Assembly: GCA_030278955.1 (NCBI GenBank)
Contig: JAOANR010000004.1
Coordinates: 682,001 to 746,000 of the forward strand
DNA from: Hygrophila difformis
Lineage: Eukaryota; Streptophyta; Magnoliopsida; Lamiales; Acanthaceae
Direction of reading: 5' to 3'
DNA: 64,000 nt
Of this stretch, positions 49,721 to 60,800 are shown piece by piece (position 1 is the stretch's first letter; each line of letters starts with the position of its first letter). A program made the position numbers and the translations under genes. Under the pieces are notes generated by a model. It saw only the letters and a list, made by a program, of their open reading frames with translations, ran no database searches and was not told where the DNA came from.

Positions 49721-51283
49721 GTTGCCCAATTCCACCCATTTCTGCTTCTCGCCTTCTTTGGGTCCTCATGGAGACAAATCTACCCTCCACCTCCTTCCAC
49801 TTTCTACCGGGGCCTTCAATGGATAACTCGTACAAAAGGCAAGCATTAGAAAATTCCAGCCCTATGTAAATTTTATATTGTCTAAATTTGGCTTATTCAG
49901 CCATGCGTACTTGCCTTTAAATAAAATAAGTATTATATAAAGAACCCGCGTGCGCTTACCTACGATTATTTATTTTTTCCATGGACAGTTGTACACCCTC
50001 ACTACGTTGTGCATAGCACAATGATTTAGCTAGTAATTATAAATATAATACTCTAATAGTTGTATATGTAATTAAAAAAATAAAATATATATTTTGAAAT
50101 CGGAATTTCCGGATTCAGAATTTTTTTTTTCAATTTCAATTTGAAATTCAACTAAACTGGATTCTGAATTACCAAATTTCCAATTTCAAATTTCCGCAAC
50201 CCTATAGGGTAATATGATTCATGTCCTAAATATCAAATTTCCAATTCGAATTACCAAGTTCTAGTTTCAAATCAAGCATCGCTCTTTTGGGCATTCCTCA
50301 TCAGAGCGGGCACTAGCAGTAAGGAATAATAATGTTAGATACATTTCGGTTTAGTGGTAACCTTAGAGAATCTTTTAATATTTTTTTTGGGCAAATTTGG
50401 CATTAGTGATCATAATGGACCCTCGGACTGTTCTAACATTAAAATGATTTCATACATTTCAATTTCTGTGAAAAGAACCTTAGTTTTCACTACAAAGTCA
50501 GTAGTCAATCACCACTATATCAATCAATGATTGATCACCTAAGAGAAAATTTAAATTAATACAGTGCTTCGAATTGAAACTAGAAAAAAAATATTTGGGT
50601 AATCCTTGGGCCTACCAACCCATGACTTTTGAGAATTTTTTTGGGTTGAGCCTCAGTTGTACGTTGGGGGTACGATTAGATTTAGCAACAACTTTCTATT
50701 ACCGCAAAGTTTGCAAAAAAACCTTACTTATGAGTTGACAATGTTGAGTTAGCTTCATTGTTTAAAATTATCAATATTTTCTCATTTTGAATACCTATGG
50801 CTATATGACATAAAAGGAATGGGTTTTGTATTTATTTATTTATTTATTTATTTATTTTTGAAGTGAAGGAGTGGGATTGAGAATGAAGACTTGACCTAGT
50901 AGTCGTATTTCCGACTTCCAATCTTTAGGTGATGATTCCATTGTTATTGTTTACCAAAAAAAAAAGTAAAGGAGTGGGATAGAAGATTGAGAAATCAAAC
51001 TCGTAATAAGATTAAAAGACATGGACTTGACTTGACTGCTTGGACGGGAGTGGTTTATGTGCAGGCAACTGCACATACTGGCAGTGATGGACGGATATAG
51101 AAAAGTGATGGCAATGTGTGTAGAGTGATATGTAAGTATGAAAAAGTGATGGATGAATGTTATGAATAAAAAAATAATAAAAAAACACTCTACTATCTAT
51201 ACATCACTTTATAAATTCTACAATCACTTTACGAGTCCTAGACATCATTTTATCAATGCCAGCACCCAAACTTAATTGGCTTG
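49721..51283. other. Spacer with a TTTA microsatellite
   Basis: No gene could be supported. A run of about seven TTTA units lies at 50829-50859. The rest is AT-rich. Confidence 0.5.
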
Positions 51284-51419
51284 CACAAGTCACGGAAAAA
51301 ATGCCAAAATGGTGCCGTAACTTTGCTAATTTTCCAATTTGGTGCCATAAGTATGGAGTTTTCTAATTTAGTGTCATAACTTTGCTAATGATCTCCAAAA
51401 TGGTCCCGTCTAACTTACG

Positions 51420-53473
51420 AAAGTATGATGGTGCAGTGTTTCCCCATGTAGATTCCGTGATTCTAATGGGGGACAAACCATGTGTGATCCCAACGACATC
51501 GAGTGAAATTGGGAGTCGGAATCTATCGGCGATACAATTCAAGAAGGGATGCAAACGCAACGAACCCTCATTCCTATGCACCCTTCGATTTGACGAGCTC
51601 GAGCAATCTGGACCTATTCCGGTAGTGGTGAAGAAGCTCCTCTTGGAATTTGAGGACATTATGCCTGATCAGTTGCCACGCAAACTGCCACCCCGACGAG
51701 AAGTTGACCATGAGATTGAATTGCTGCCTGGCTCAAAACCACCGGCGAAGGCCCCATATCGAATGAGCCAACCAGAGTTAGCGGAGTTGAGAACGCAACT
51801 GAAGGATATGCTCGATAGCGGGATCATTCGACCGACGAAGTCTCCGTTCGGGGTGCCTGTCTTGTTTCAAAAGAAGTCAGATGGATCAATGCGGATGTGT
51901 TGCGACTACCGGGCGTTGAATAAGATCACGGTTAAAAATAAATATCCGATCCCGTTGGTGGCATCCCTTTCCTCGAGCAGGGTGAGTACTGATATGAAGG
52001 AAAAGATCCGGGATTCCTACCCCAGGATCCGGTGGCACAACAACTGATAGATCTAGCTGGACAAGGGAGAACAAGGCGGTTCTGGGTGCAGGATGGGATG
52101 TGGTGGACTAAAGGGAGGCGTGCATACGTTCCCAAGGGTGGCGATCTCCATAAATTGTTGATTGCGGAATGTCATGATACCTTGTGGGCTGGACACCCTG
52201 GAGGAGAGAGAACGTTGGCCTTGGTACAACGTGCATACTACTGGCCTCATATGGCGACGGATGTCGAAGCCTATGTTCATTCTTGCCTTATCTGCCAGCA
52301 GGACAAGGCCGACCACCTAAAGAAAAAGGGACTCCTACAGCCACTAATCATCCCAACGAGACCGTGGGAGAGTGTCTCGATGGACTACATTTCTGGGTTG
52401 CCGAAAGTAGGAGATATGGGGAGCATCATCGTGATCGTGGATCGGTTCTCAAAATATGCGACCTTCATTCCGGCCCCGAAATGTGTTACGGCTGAAGGAA
52501 CGGCACACCTATTCTTTTCACATGTTGTGAAGTACTTGGGTCTACCCAAAGATATTGTGAGTGACCGGGATGCCCGGTTCACGAGTCTTTTCTGGACTAA
52601 ATTGTTTAAACTTATGAGGTCCTCGTTAAGCATGAGTTCAAGTTACCACCCTCAGTCTGATGGACAGACGGAACGCTTCAATGTTATGCTGGAGGAATAT
52701 TTGCGACACTTTGTGAGTGAAAATCAGAAGAATTGGGCGAAGTTGTTGGATGCTGCTCAGTTGTGTTTCAACTTGCAAAGGAGTTCGTCTACGCATCGAA
52801 GTGCTTTCGAGATTGTCACGGGGCAGCAACCGCTTCTCCCGCATACTATTGATTCGGCTCCTAGTGGGAATATTACCCCGGCAAAGCGGTTCTCGTTGGA
52901 ATGGTCCCAGATATAGACATTGCTCGTGGATATCTTGAAAAGGCGCAGAAAAGGATGAAGAAACAGGTGGATCAGAATCGGCGATTTGTGGGATTTCAGG
53001 AAGGGGACTTAGTGATGGTGAAAGTCCCCGACCCGACTTTGACGAAATGTGTGCGAGGGCGAGACCCCCGATTCTTGCCGAAATATGTTGGTCCCTGCAG
53101 GATAAGAAAGAGGATTGGTAAGGTGGCGTACAAACTGGAGCTGCCGACATGGTGGAAGCAACATAATGTGTTCCATGTGAGTTGCCTGAAACCTTATCAG
53201 GGAACGGAGGAGGACGTGAGACGCTGCCGTTCTCAACGACCAGATGTGATCTTTGGGAAGATGAAGGCGAAAGTACCCGAAGCCATCATCGACCATCGCG
53301 TGGCTCCAACAAAGAAACGACAAATTATGGAGTACTTGGTCAAATGGGAAGGATGCACTGAAGAAGACAACACTTGGGAGCGTGCCAAGGAGAACTTGAA
53401 GGCCCTCATTGCTGAATATTGGGCATCTCGGGGCGCCGGGGTCGTCGCCAATTCAGGTGGGGGAGAATGTTGA
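51420..53473 (+). pseudogene. Ty3/gypsy chromovirus pol fragment with internal RT deletion
   Basis: The first part (51420-51960) is the linker and start of reverse transcriptase (PRKLPPRREVDHEIEL, MRMCCDYRALNKITVKNKYP). It then jumps at about 51965-51985 to the end of RNase H, so the RT active site and most of RNase H are missing. The integrase follows in another frame: HHCC finger with CLICQQDK, then SMDYISGLP, VSDRDARF and YHPQSDGQTERF with its Asp-Asp-Glu triad. After a second frame change near 52905 comes the C-terminal part with YVGPCRI, LPTWW and a chromodomain (EYLVKWEGCTEEDNTWE). It is a dead chromovirus of Galadriel- or Reina-like type; the lineage is tentative. Confidence 0.88.
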
Positions 53474-53970
53474 AGGCCGCGCAGTTGCGGGGCCAAACGC
53501 GCTGTGCGGTAGGCCATCTTTTGCTACTTGTTACTTGTATTTTGCGCTATGTACTTTACTTTCAGCAAGTATCCTGTAGATGTACAGTTTCCTAGTATCT
53601 TCTCGTGTAACTTTGGAATTTTTCTCCAGACCTATTATAGGGGAGTAGTGGTATTGATAGTCAGTGGACATCATCATCGTGTACTCAGCATAGGCTCCCT
53701 CATCCCGGTTGGCTTGTTATTGTGTAATCAAATATCAACGATTAATACAATGACGTTTTTACTACGCATGTTGCCTTTCGTTATTTCCTTCGGAATGTGT
53801 CGGTGTGCTGGTGTGTGCTAGTCTTCGGTGGGCCCTCTAAAGCCTTCTGTGGAAGGGGATTGCGACGTCCCATCCGAAGCTAGCTTGTGATTCGCGAGGT
53901 GGTTGTCGTTTCGGGTAAACGACCGGACAATTGGTTTCGTTGACAGAACGGGTTGGTGCGCCCCGTGACA
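53468..53970 (+). repeat. LTR of the chromovirus in MULE D
   Basis: It follows a purine tract (GGTGGGGGAGAA), starts TGTTGAAGG and ends CCCCGTGACA, about 503 bp. No second copy was found in the window. Confidence 0.6.
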
Positions 53971-53985
53971 GTTGGTATCATTGCT
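53971..53985 (+). promoter_or_regulatory. Primer-site-like sequence directly after the LTR
   Basis: GTTGGTATCATTGC matches the first eight bases of the initiator-Met primer site TGGTATCA and then diverges. A primer site normally follows a 5' LTR, but here pol lies upstream. Confidence 0.4.
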
Positions 53986-54292
53986 GACATAGCAATGAGA
54001 TTAATGATTAATAGTAATTTAATTGTGTCACCTAAGATCCACATAAGCAATTCGACCCGCTCAAATCCCAAAAACCCAACCCGCTTTCCCCCAAAGCCTG
54101 ACCCACCCCCACCCCCACCCCCAAATCAGACATAAACCCTTAAGCAAATTTAGAATCGATTTGATGCTCATCTTTGAAGAATTGATTTCATCCTTCAAAA
54201 ATTAAAATCGAATCCAGCAACTCAAATTCTCATCTTAAAAATTGAAGTTCCCCCACATAGTTTGAAGTAGTTAGCCCCTAAAATGGTGAAAA

Positions 54293-54643
54293 CTGGAAGA
54301 TCTAGGGGATTTGAATTTTGTTACTTTCAAGGATGAACAAGCGGCGAAAGATGCGACCCAAGGAATGAACATCCAGGAACTCGCGGATGCCGTCAATGCG
54401 GCTCAATCTCGCTCAATTGGTGGTGGCCGTGGCGGATTCCGTGGTCCTCGACGCGATGGTGAAGGAGGCAGCGGTTACGGATGCTGTGAGGGTGGTTATG
54501 TTATTATGTAGGTTGTGACAGCGGTGGCAGCGAGGGTTATGGCTGCCGTGAAGTGGGTGGTGGTATGGTGGTGGTCGCGGCGGTGGAGGCTACGGTGGTG
54601 ACCGTGGAACTCCAGAAGCGGCGGTGGTAACTGGAGGAGTTGA
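54293..54643 (+). pseudogene. Glycine-rich RNA-binding protein fragment carried by MULE D
   Basis: It starts within an RRM domain at TGRSRGF, changes frame, and continues FVTFKDEQAAKDATQGMN, then VNAAQSRS and a Gly/Arg-rich tail ending NWRS before a TGA at 54641. This is the second half of a GRP7/GRP8-like RNA-binding protein (RNP1 motif onward) plus its 3' flank. The RNP2 half is absent, and several frame changes and stops occur in the glycine-rich part. It was probably captured from a host gene. Confidence 0.8.
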
Positions 54644-55091
54644 GAAATTTGATCTGGATTTGAATCTAGGTTTGATTTGATTTCAATAATTCCATAGTGT
54701 CACTACGGTTGATTGATTGTTTGCTTTGTCTTTGGTCCTTGATGGAATTTCAATTCAATTTCATTGAAAAGTTTTGGTCTGGTTTGTGGGTGGGGGTGGG
54801 TCGGGCTTTGGTGAAAAAAGGCGGGTCCGATTGTTTTGGGGATTTGGGAGGGCCAGAAATTAGGGTTATCATATGTATACATGTCTAAATGCTTATGTGT
54901 ATCCTATGTGGCATAATTAAATTGATCTTAATTCTTAATCTCATGTCATATCAGCAAATAAATTAATTAAGGTCCAACGAGACTATTTTGGAGATCATTA
55001 GTAAAGTTATGACACCAAATTAGAAAACTTCATACTTATAACACCAAATTGGAAAATTGACAAAGTTGCGGACGATTTTGGCTTTTTTCCC

Positions 55092-55576
55092 CACAAGTCT
55101 CCTCCCTATACTTTAATTAATTAATTTCAAGTAAAATAAAATCGGTAATTTTTGTTTTTTCGGTAATAAAATGGGTAACGTTGTAAGTAACGAATTAGGG
55201 ATGAAACATTGGAATTTGGAAGTTGGAAGCGTAAATAACAAATAACGAATGTTGGTAAAATAAGTTTGGTCGACGCAAGTCGCAATTGTTTTTTAATCGT
55301 AATCAAACATATTGGGAGATTGTGTGATTTCAATTTCATGAATACGATTCTGTTTCCGCAACCGGCCGCGACACGTTTCAGAGACCAGAATTGGTCATTC
55401 AGATTCTCGTTCCATGCCACTCCCAGATCTCTCCGACGAGGATCAATTTTCTCCTGCTCACGCTCGCCCCTGTGATTAATCTATTGTTTCTTTCCCCCCT
55501 TCATTTTTTCATCCGATAGAGGATCGTAATTCAATTCACCAGAGGAAGGAAAAACACATTAAAGTGTTCTCAAGAA
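55092..55576 (+). promoter_or_regulatory. Promoter and 5' leader region of BIG5
   Basis: Only 485 bp lie between MULE D and the BIG5 ATG. A possible upstream ORF of 21 codons (55414-55479, MPLPDLSDE...) would lie in the leader if transcription starts early enough. A C/T-rich stretch precedes the ATG. No clear TATA box. Confidence 0.45.
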
Positions 55577-57767
55577 ATGGCGGGAGGTGCGGCGGGTGGA
55601 TTTGTGGCGCGAGCATTTGAGTCGATGCTGAAAGAATGTTCGCACAAGAAATACAATGCCCTCCACTCCGCCATTCGGACTTATTTGGGTACGCTATGCT
55701 CTGGAGGGGGCAAAAACTACATCTTTTGCCTGCATTTTTGGAATTCATGCTGGTGTATATGGGGGTTGGGTGTGGGATTTCTGTATCATACTCCATCGGG
55801 TTTCGCTCTTTTACTTTCTTATCTTCTTGATTCGGTTGAAAGTGGTTTTTGAAATGCGTTACTTTTGTGAACCACCTTGCAATTCAACAACCCATGCTTA
55901 TTCTTGGTTATAATGACTGTCCGATAAGGCTTCGTTTGCACGCTCATAATGGAAAACTAGGGGACCAAGCCAAGGGGGGAAACTGATTTTCTGTTCCTTT
56001 CTCTAAAACACTGAACTTGTAGATGCAGAGAAGACTTTCCTTCCTTTTCCAATTGGTTCTGTCGATCCATACTAGCCTACGAGAAAATGGACCATTTTTA
56101 TGGACTGTTTTTTTTTTTTTTTTTTTTTTGCATGGTGTAGGTTGAGTTACTCCAAGTAAGATGCCAGTAGCAATACAAATATTCCAGATAACCTAAAATA
56201 ATTTTAGAATGGAGAAATTTAGAATCAAACTTTGATGTAACACACTTGATGTTGTAACGAAAAGGAGAAAAGATGAGCTTGGTTCTAAGAGTGTTTCATG
56301 GACCTTTACGTTAGATCCTTTTATAACATTCAGAGTTCTAATAATCTCATTGTAGCTTTGAAAGCAAGATAGATGAAGAAGTTATTATAACTGGTTTAGT
56401 GGCCTGACCTAATTGGTTAGCTTTTCCTGTTGTTTAGCTGTGCCTTACTCAGAAGTCTTTCATCCAAATATTTTCTTCACATTTTCTTTTTCAATTTTTT
56501 TTGGCAACTTTATCTTTGTTTCTCTTAATTTTATTTCCTTTTTTCATGTTCATTTGTCATCTGCTTTATCTCCGTTCAAATCTGAGTTGATTATTATTAT
56601 TTTTTTCCCATGGGTTTGTGGTTGGCAAAGGGGTAATAGTATGAAATGCAGATGACTTACTGTGGATGTGGGGCATTTTTTTTTCTCACTAATGCTTAAT
56701 CACCAGCTATTTTCTTTTCTGGCCAATTATGTTTGAATTAGATCCTGATGTGTTTCTTTCTATCCTCAGTATTTTCATGTGCTTTGCGTGATTTAAGAAG
56801 CATGATATTGTCTAAAATTTATGGGTATTGTTTTGTGTTATTTGGTGCTTTAGACAGTGGAAAGGACATTAATCAGCAATCAAACAGTGCTGAGACCAAG
56901 CAGGTCTTATCAGCTGCTTCCAATCAAAGGTATTCTAACTACTGTGAAATTTTGGTATCATATAAACTGCAGCTCAAAAGCATTTTCATGTAAATGTTTG
57001 TCAGTTTAAACTGGACATAATATTATCTCAAAACATTGGGCATTGATAGAGTTGCATAACTGATTTACATAATGAGAATGGGAGCATGAGCAAAATATTT
57101 GTATGGGTTAGTGAAAGATTTGTTGACTGTACGAGAGAATTGCAGAAGCTTGTACCAATCATGCAGTTCTCTGACCTTCCTTTGCCATTATCCTTATTTC
57201 AGCAATAGAAAAGAAATGGCTACAGCTCACCTATAACAGTAAAATATATTTCATTTCAAGTCGCAGTTGTATAAATTAGTATGGTGAAGTTATAACTTAT
57301 ACAACAAGAAAACAAACTCGTCTCTTCCATGCTTCAAAGTAAAAATGAACAGAATATCACATCTCATGCAAAGTAGTATCATATTTAATGGCAGGATTTG
57401 GGTGTTTGTAGTGTGTGAGTTGAAATTACTGGACATCTGCATGTTGTGAGTGTGAAATGGTTACTGGATATGTTGTAATCACTGAGGAAAGAGCAATGTG
57501 AGTAATGAGGGCAGCTAAGAGTACTGCCGCTAAACTGTAGTTAAAATATGCTTCAGCTATCAGGGGCGACAACCATGCATAAAATTATAAATAAATGAAA
57601 GAAATAATTTTGGGCCAACTATATGAAGGTTGAGTCCCACTTATTGTACTGAGCACACGCATACAATATGCTTCCCTTTAAACTGGCAGTAGCAACTATT
57701 CTGAGTTTTCCTTTTCAATGTGACAGCATCTCTGCCCTAAGAATTTTAACTGTAATAAACTCCTAAT

Positions 57768-57813
<46 letters not shown>

Positions 57814-60800
57814 CTTTTCTTTTTAAAGAAATCTGAAATTAATGTCCCTTTTAAGAGCTGTCCTGCATCTTTATCTCCTTTCAGTGGTTTGCATGAATCG
57901 AATTCTGGAGCTGAAAAAGTAGATACCCTATCTGGCAATTCAACTGGATCTCTATCTGCTAGCGAAGTGGCAGAACCTAGAAACATCCCCACAAACAGTA
58001 CTGGATCTATCACAACCACCTTGGCAAATGCAGGTCAAACTTTAGGAGAAGCGGAGGCTGAGCTTGTTTTGAATCCACTCCGACTTGCCTTCGAAACAAA
58101 GAACATTAAAGTTGTGGAGCTTGCATTGGATTGTCTTCATGTAAATGCTTACTTTGTTTATAGCATTTAGTTTAAGAATGCTCCATTATTGACAAGTTCT
58201 TGACACTAGGCAATATAAAATATGATATGTGATTGCTGGTCATCTAAAACATGATATGTGTTTGATGTTTCCTTATATGTTTGATCATTGTATTTCTGTG
58301 TGCACTTTATATTGAATCTATTAGTGTGTGTGTGTGTTTTCTGGTAATTTCCTTTTTGTAACATAAAAAATTTGCTGTTCTCTGATTTCATTTATTTATG
58401 TAATGCCTGCATCAAAGTATGCTAAAAAATGTTGTGAAGCTATAAGTATGCTTACATTTTCTCTTCTTTTTTCAACATTGAAGAAACTCATTGAGTACAA
58501 TCACCTGGAGGGTGATCCTGGCCTTGAGGGCGGTAAAAATTCTAAATTGTTGACAGACATCATCAAAATGGTATGTAGCTGTGCAGACAACTCTGCACCT
58601 GACAGGTACATCAATAGCTTGACCAAAAATGTTCCTCTGTTTGTTTGGCATCATATTCTGTGTGTAACTTTGACGAAATAAAATGCAGCACCACTCTTCA
58701 AGTGTTAAAAGTGCTGCTTACTGCTTTAGCGTCAGCAAAGATGCGAGGTATGCCATTTTATCAGCTCAATACTTTAATATTCTCCTTACTATTATTTATA
58801 TTCCTTTCTAGTTTCCAGTTTCGAATGCATTATTTTAAATTCTTCCCAAATTAGATCCCAGTTCCCCATCTGAAATTTTGTTCTGTTTGGAATTACTCTA
58901 TACTTCCCAGCTACCTTCAGTTGAGTTCATATATTCTTTAATCAATTTCCCATTTATTGGGACTTAAGTTTTACCTGCTCAATTGATCATTGCTATTTAA
59001 CAATCTCTCATTTGCAGTACATGGTGAACCCTTGTTGGAAGTCATTAGAGCCTGCTTTAATATTGCTCTTTCTAGGTAATCAGGTTTTTTGTGGTGATCA
59101 ATTGATTTCTTTCATTACTCATACTTATATACCTGGCTTCAATGTTCAGCAAGAGTCCTATAAGCCAAGCTACATCAAAAGCCATGCTAACACAAATGCT
59201 TAGCATCATTTTTAGACCAGTGCAAACTTCTGCGGTAGGTGGTAGTTGAATCTGCTTCAAAATGTTCCTTTTTTGCTGCATGATGCCTTGATGGATTTTA
59301 TGCATATACATTTCATAATAAATATTCCCTTGTGATTCAGGTCTCTTTGAGTTCTCATGAACCCCACAAAGGTTATTTGGAATATGGGTCAAACTCAATG
59401 GTTGAAGTTTTGCCCATTGATCATAATGATTCAAGAAAGGCTTTGAACAATTTACTATTTGTGAGACAAAAGAACAATACACCTCTTGCATCTTACCGGG
59501 GAAGTAAGACTCTTGGTGGTGGCACTGATATAAAGGTGGCAGTTGTTGTTACATAACGTATAGCTGGTTTACTTCTTTGTTTCTTTTGTACACAAAAGTA
59601 TTTATTCTAGTGACATCTCTGAACTTCGTTACAAGTTTTATATCAGTTATCTGCAGTTTGGCTGAAAACTATTTTTTGTCTATAGGGTTTAGAAGCCATT
59701 CTTGAGAAGGCTGTAGAAGTTGAAGAGGCAGAAGATATCACAAAGTATGGGCACATAGTTACAGCGAAGTTCTTTTGAAAAGCTTTGTTTGTTATTCTTT
59801 CTGTCTGCATATCACCTCGTATTGGGAAAGGGGGAATGTAGGGATAAAAACTTTGAAGTATCTCTTCTTAGAAACTACTGACCATACCTGAATGTGCTTG
59901 CTCTTATTTTTTATACATACATTTTCTGCTTTAAGAAATATTTCCTTTCAGAGTGATGGGCCCAAAGAACATAAGCATTCAGCAACATGATGCCATACTT
60001 ACTTTCCGTACTCTTTGTAAGGTTTGTGTTGGAAATGGAATTTTTTGGTCACTTTAATTCAATTGCCTTTGTTCAATCAGTATGATTTACTTCTAATAAT
60101 TTGTTCACAGATGGGTGTGAAAGGGGGTAACAATGAAGCTACTTCCAGAACTCGCATTTTGTCACTAGAGCTTCTTCAGGTAGTTTTGGAGATATCCATA
60201 TATAAATCAAGCTTTTGTGGAATGCTTTGTGTGGAAAACCTTTACTTTACTTATTTGATATAGGCTTTGTGACCGTGTTTGCATTTATAATATACTTGTA
60301 TATCTGTGCTATTCTATTTTCATATCATTTTTCATTGTTGGAATTTCAATTGAATTCGTTCATAATTAGAATGCTATTTGGGTTTTCAGGAAGAGGCTTC
60401 TGGAACCTTTTTCATGTTTCACCTCTATTATGGAATTGATGCTAATTCTTGCCCTTGAATTGGAATGGCAATGGGCTGGTTTCGGACGGGGACTGGTATC
60501 CCTGTCCCGGAAACCAAATATTAAAACCATCCCCGAATCCTGCCCGATCCCCCAGGGACCTTAACAGGGATCCCCATTGGGTCCCTATGGTTTCCCTGAT
60601 TGATAGGTTATCTGATTACATTCACCATGGTGTTGCCCCGTCTGTCTGATGGTGGAAGATTGACTTTTTTTAATGGAAACACCTTACTAGAATTAGTTTA
60701 TGTGAGGTTGGACTTTGTTTGGGATTTAATACCTTTCTGAGTATTTAGCTTGATGATTCAAAACTTCCTTTTTCTCCTTCCACAAGTACACTTCCTCTTA

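Larger units (their letters stand above)
51293..55091. mobile_element. MULE D with about 120-bp terminal inverted repeats
   Basis: The left end (51293 to about 51415) and the inverted right end (55091 back to about 54970) match over about 120 bp, sharing AACTTTG, AATTTTCCAATTTGGTG, ATAAGTATG and CTAATGATCTCCAAAAT. Flanks are CACAAGTCA (51284-51292) and CACAAGTCT (55092-55100), a 9-bp duplication with one mismatch. It carries no transposase. It contains a broken chromovirus (51420-53970) and a fragment of a glycine-rich RNA-binding protein gene, so it is non-autonomous and resembles a gene-carrying MULE. Confidence 0.88.

Noticed and set aside
53528..53821. 97-codon ORF downstream of the chromovirus
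   Set aside because: It lies wholly inside the LTR and shows no domain.
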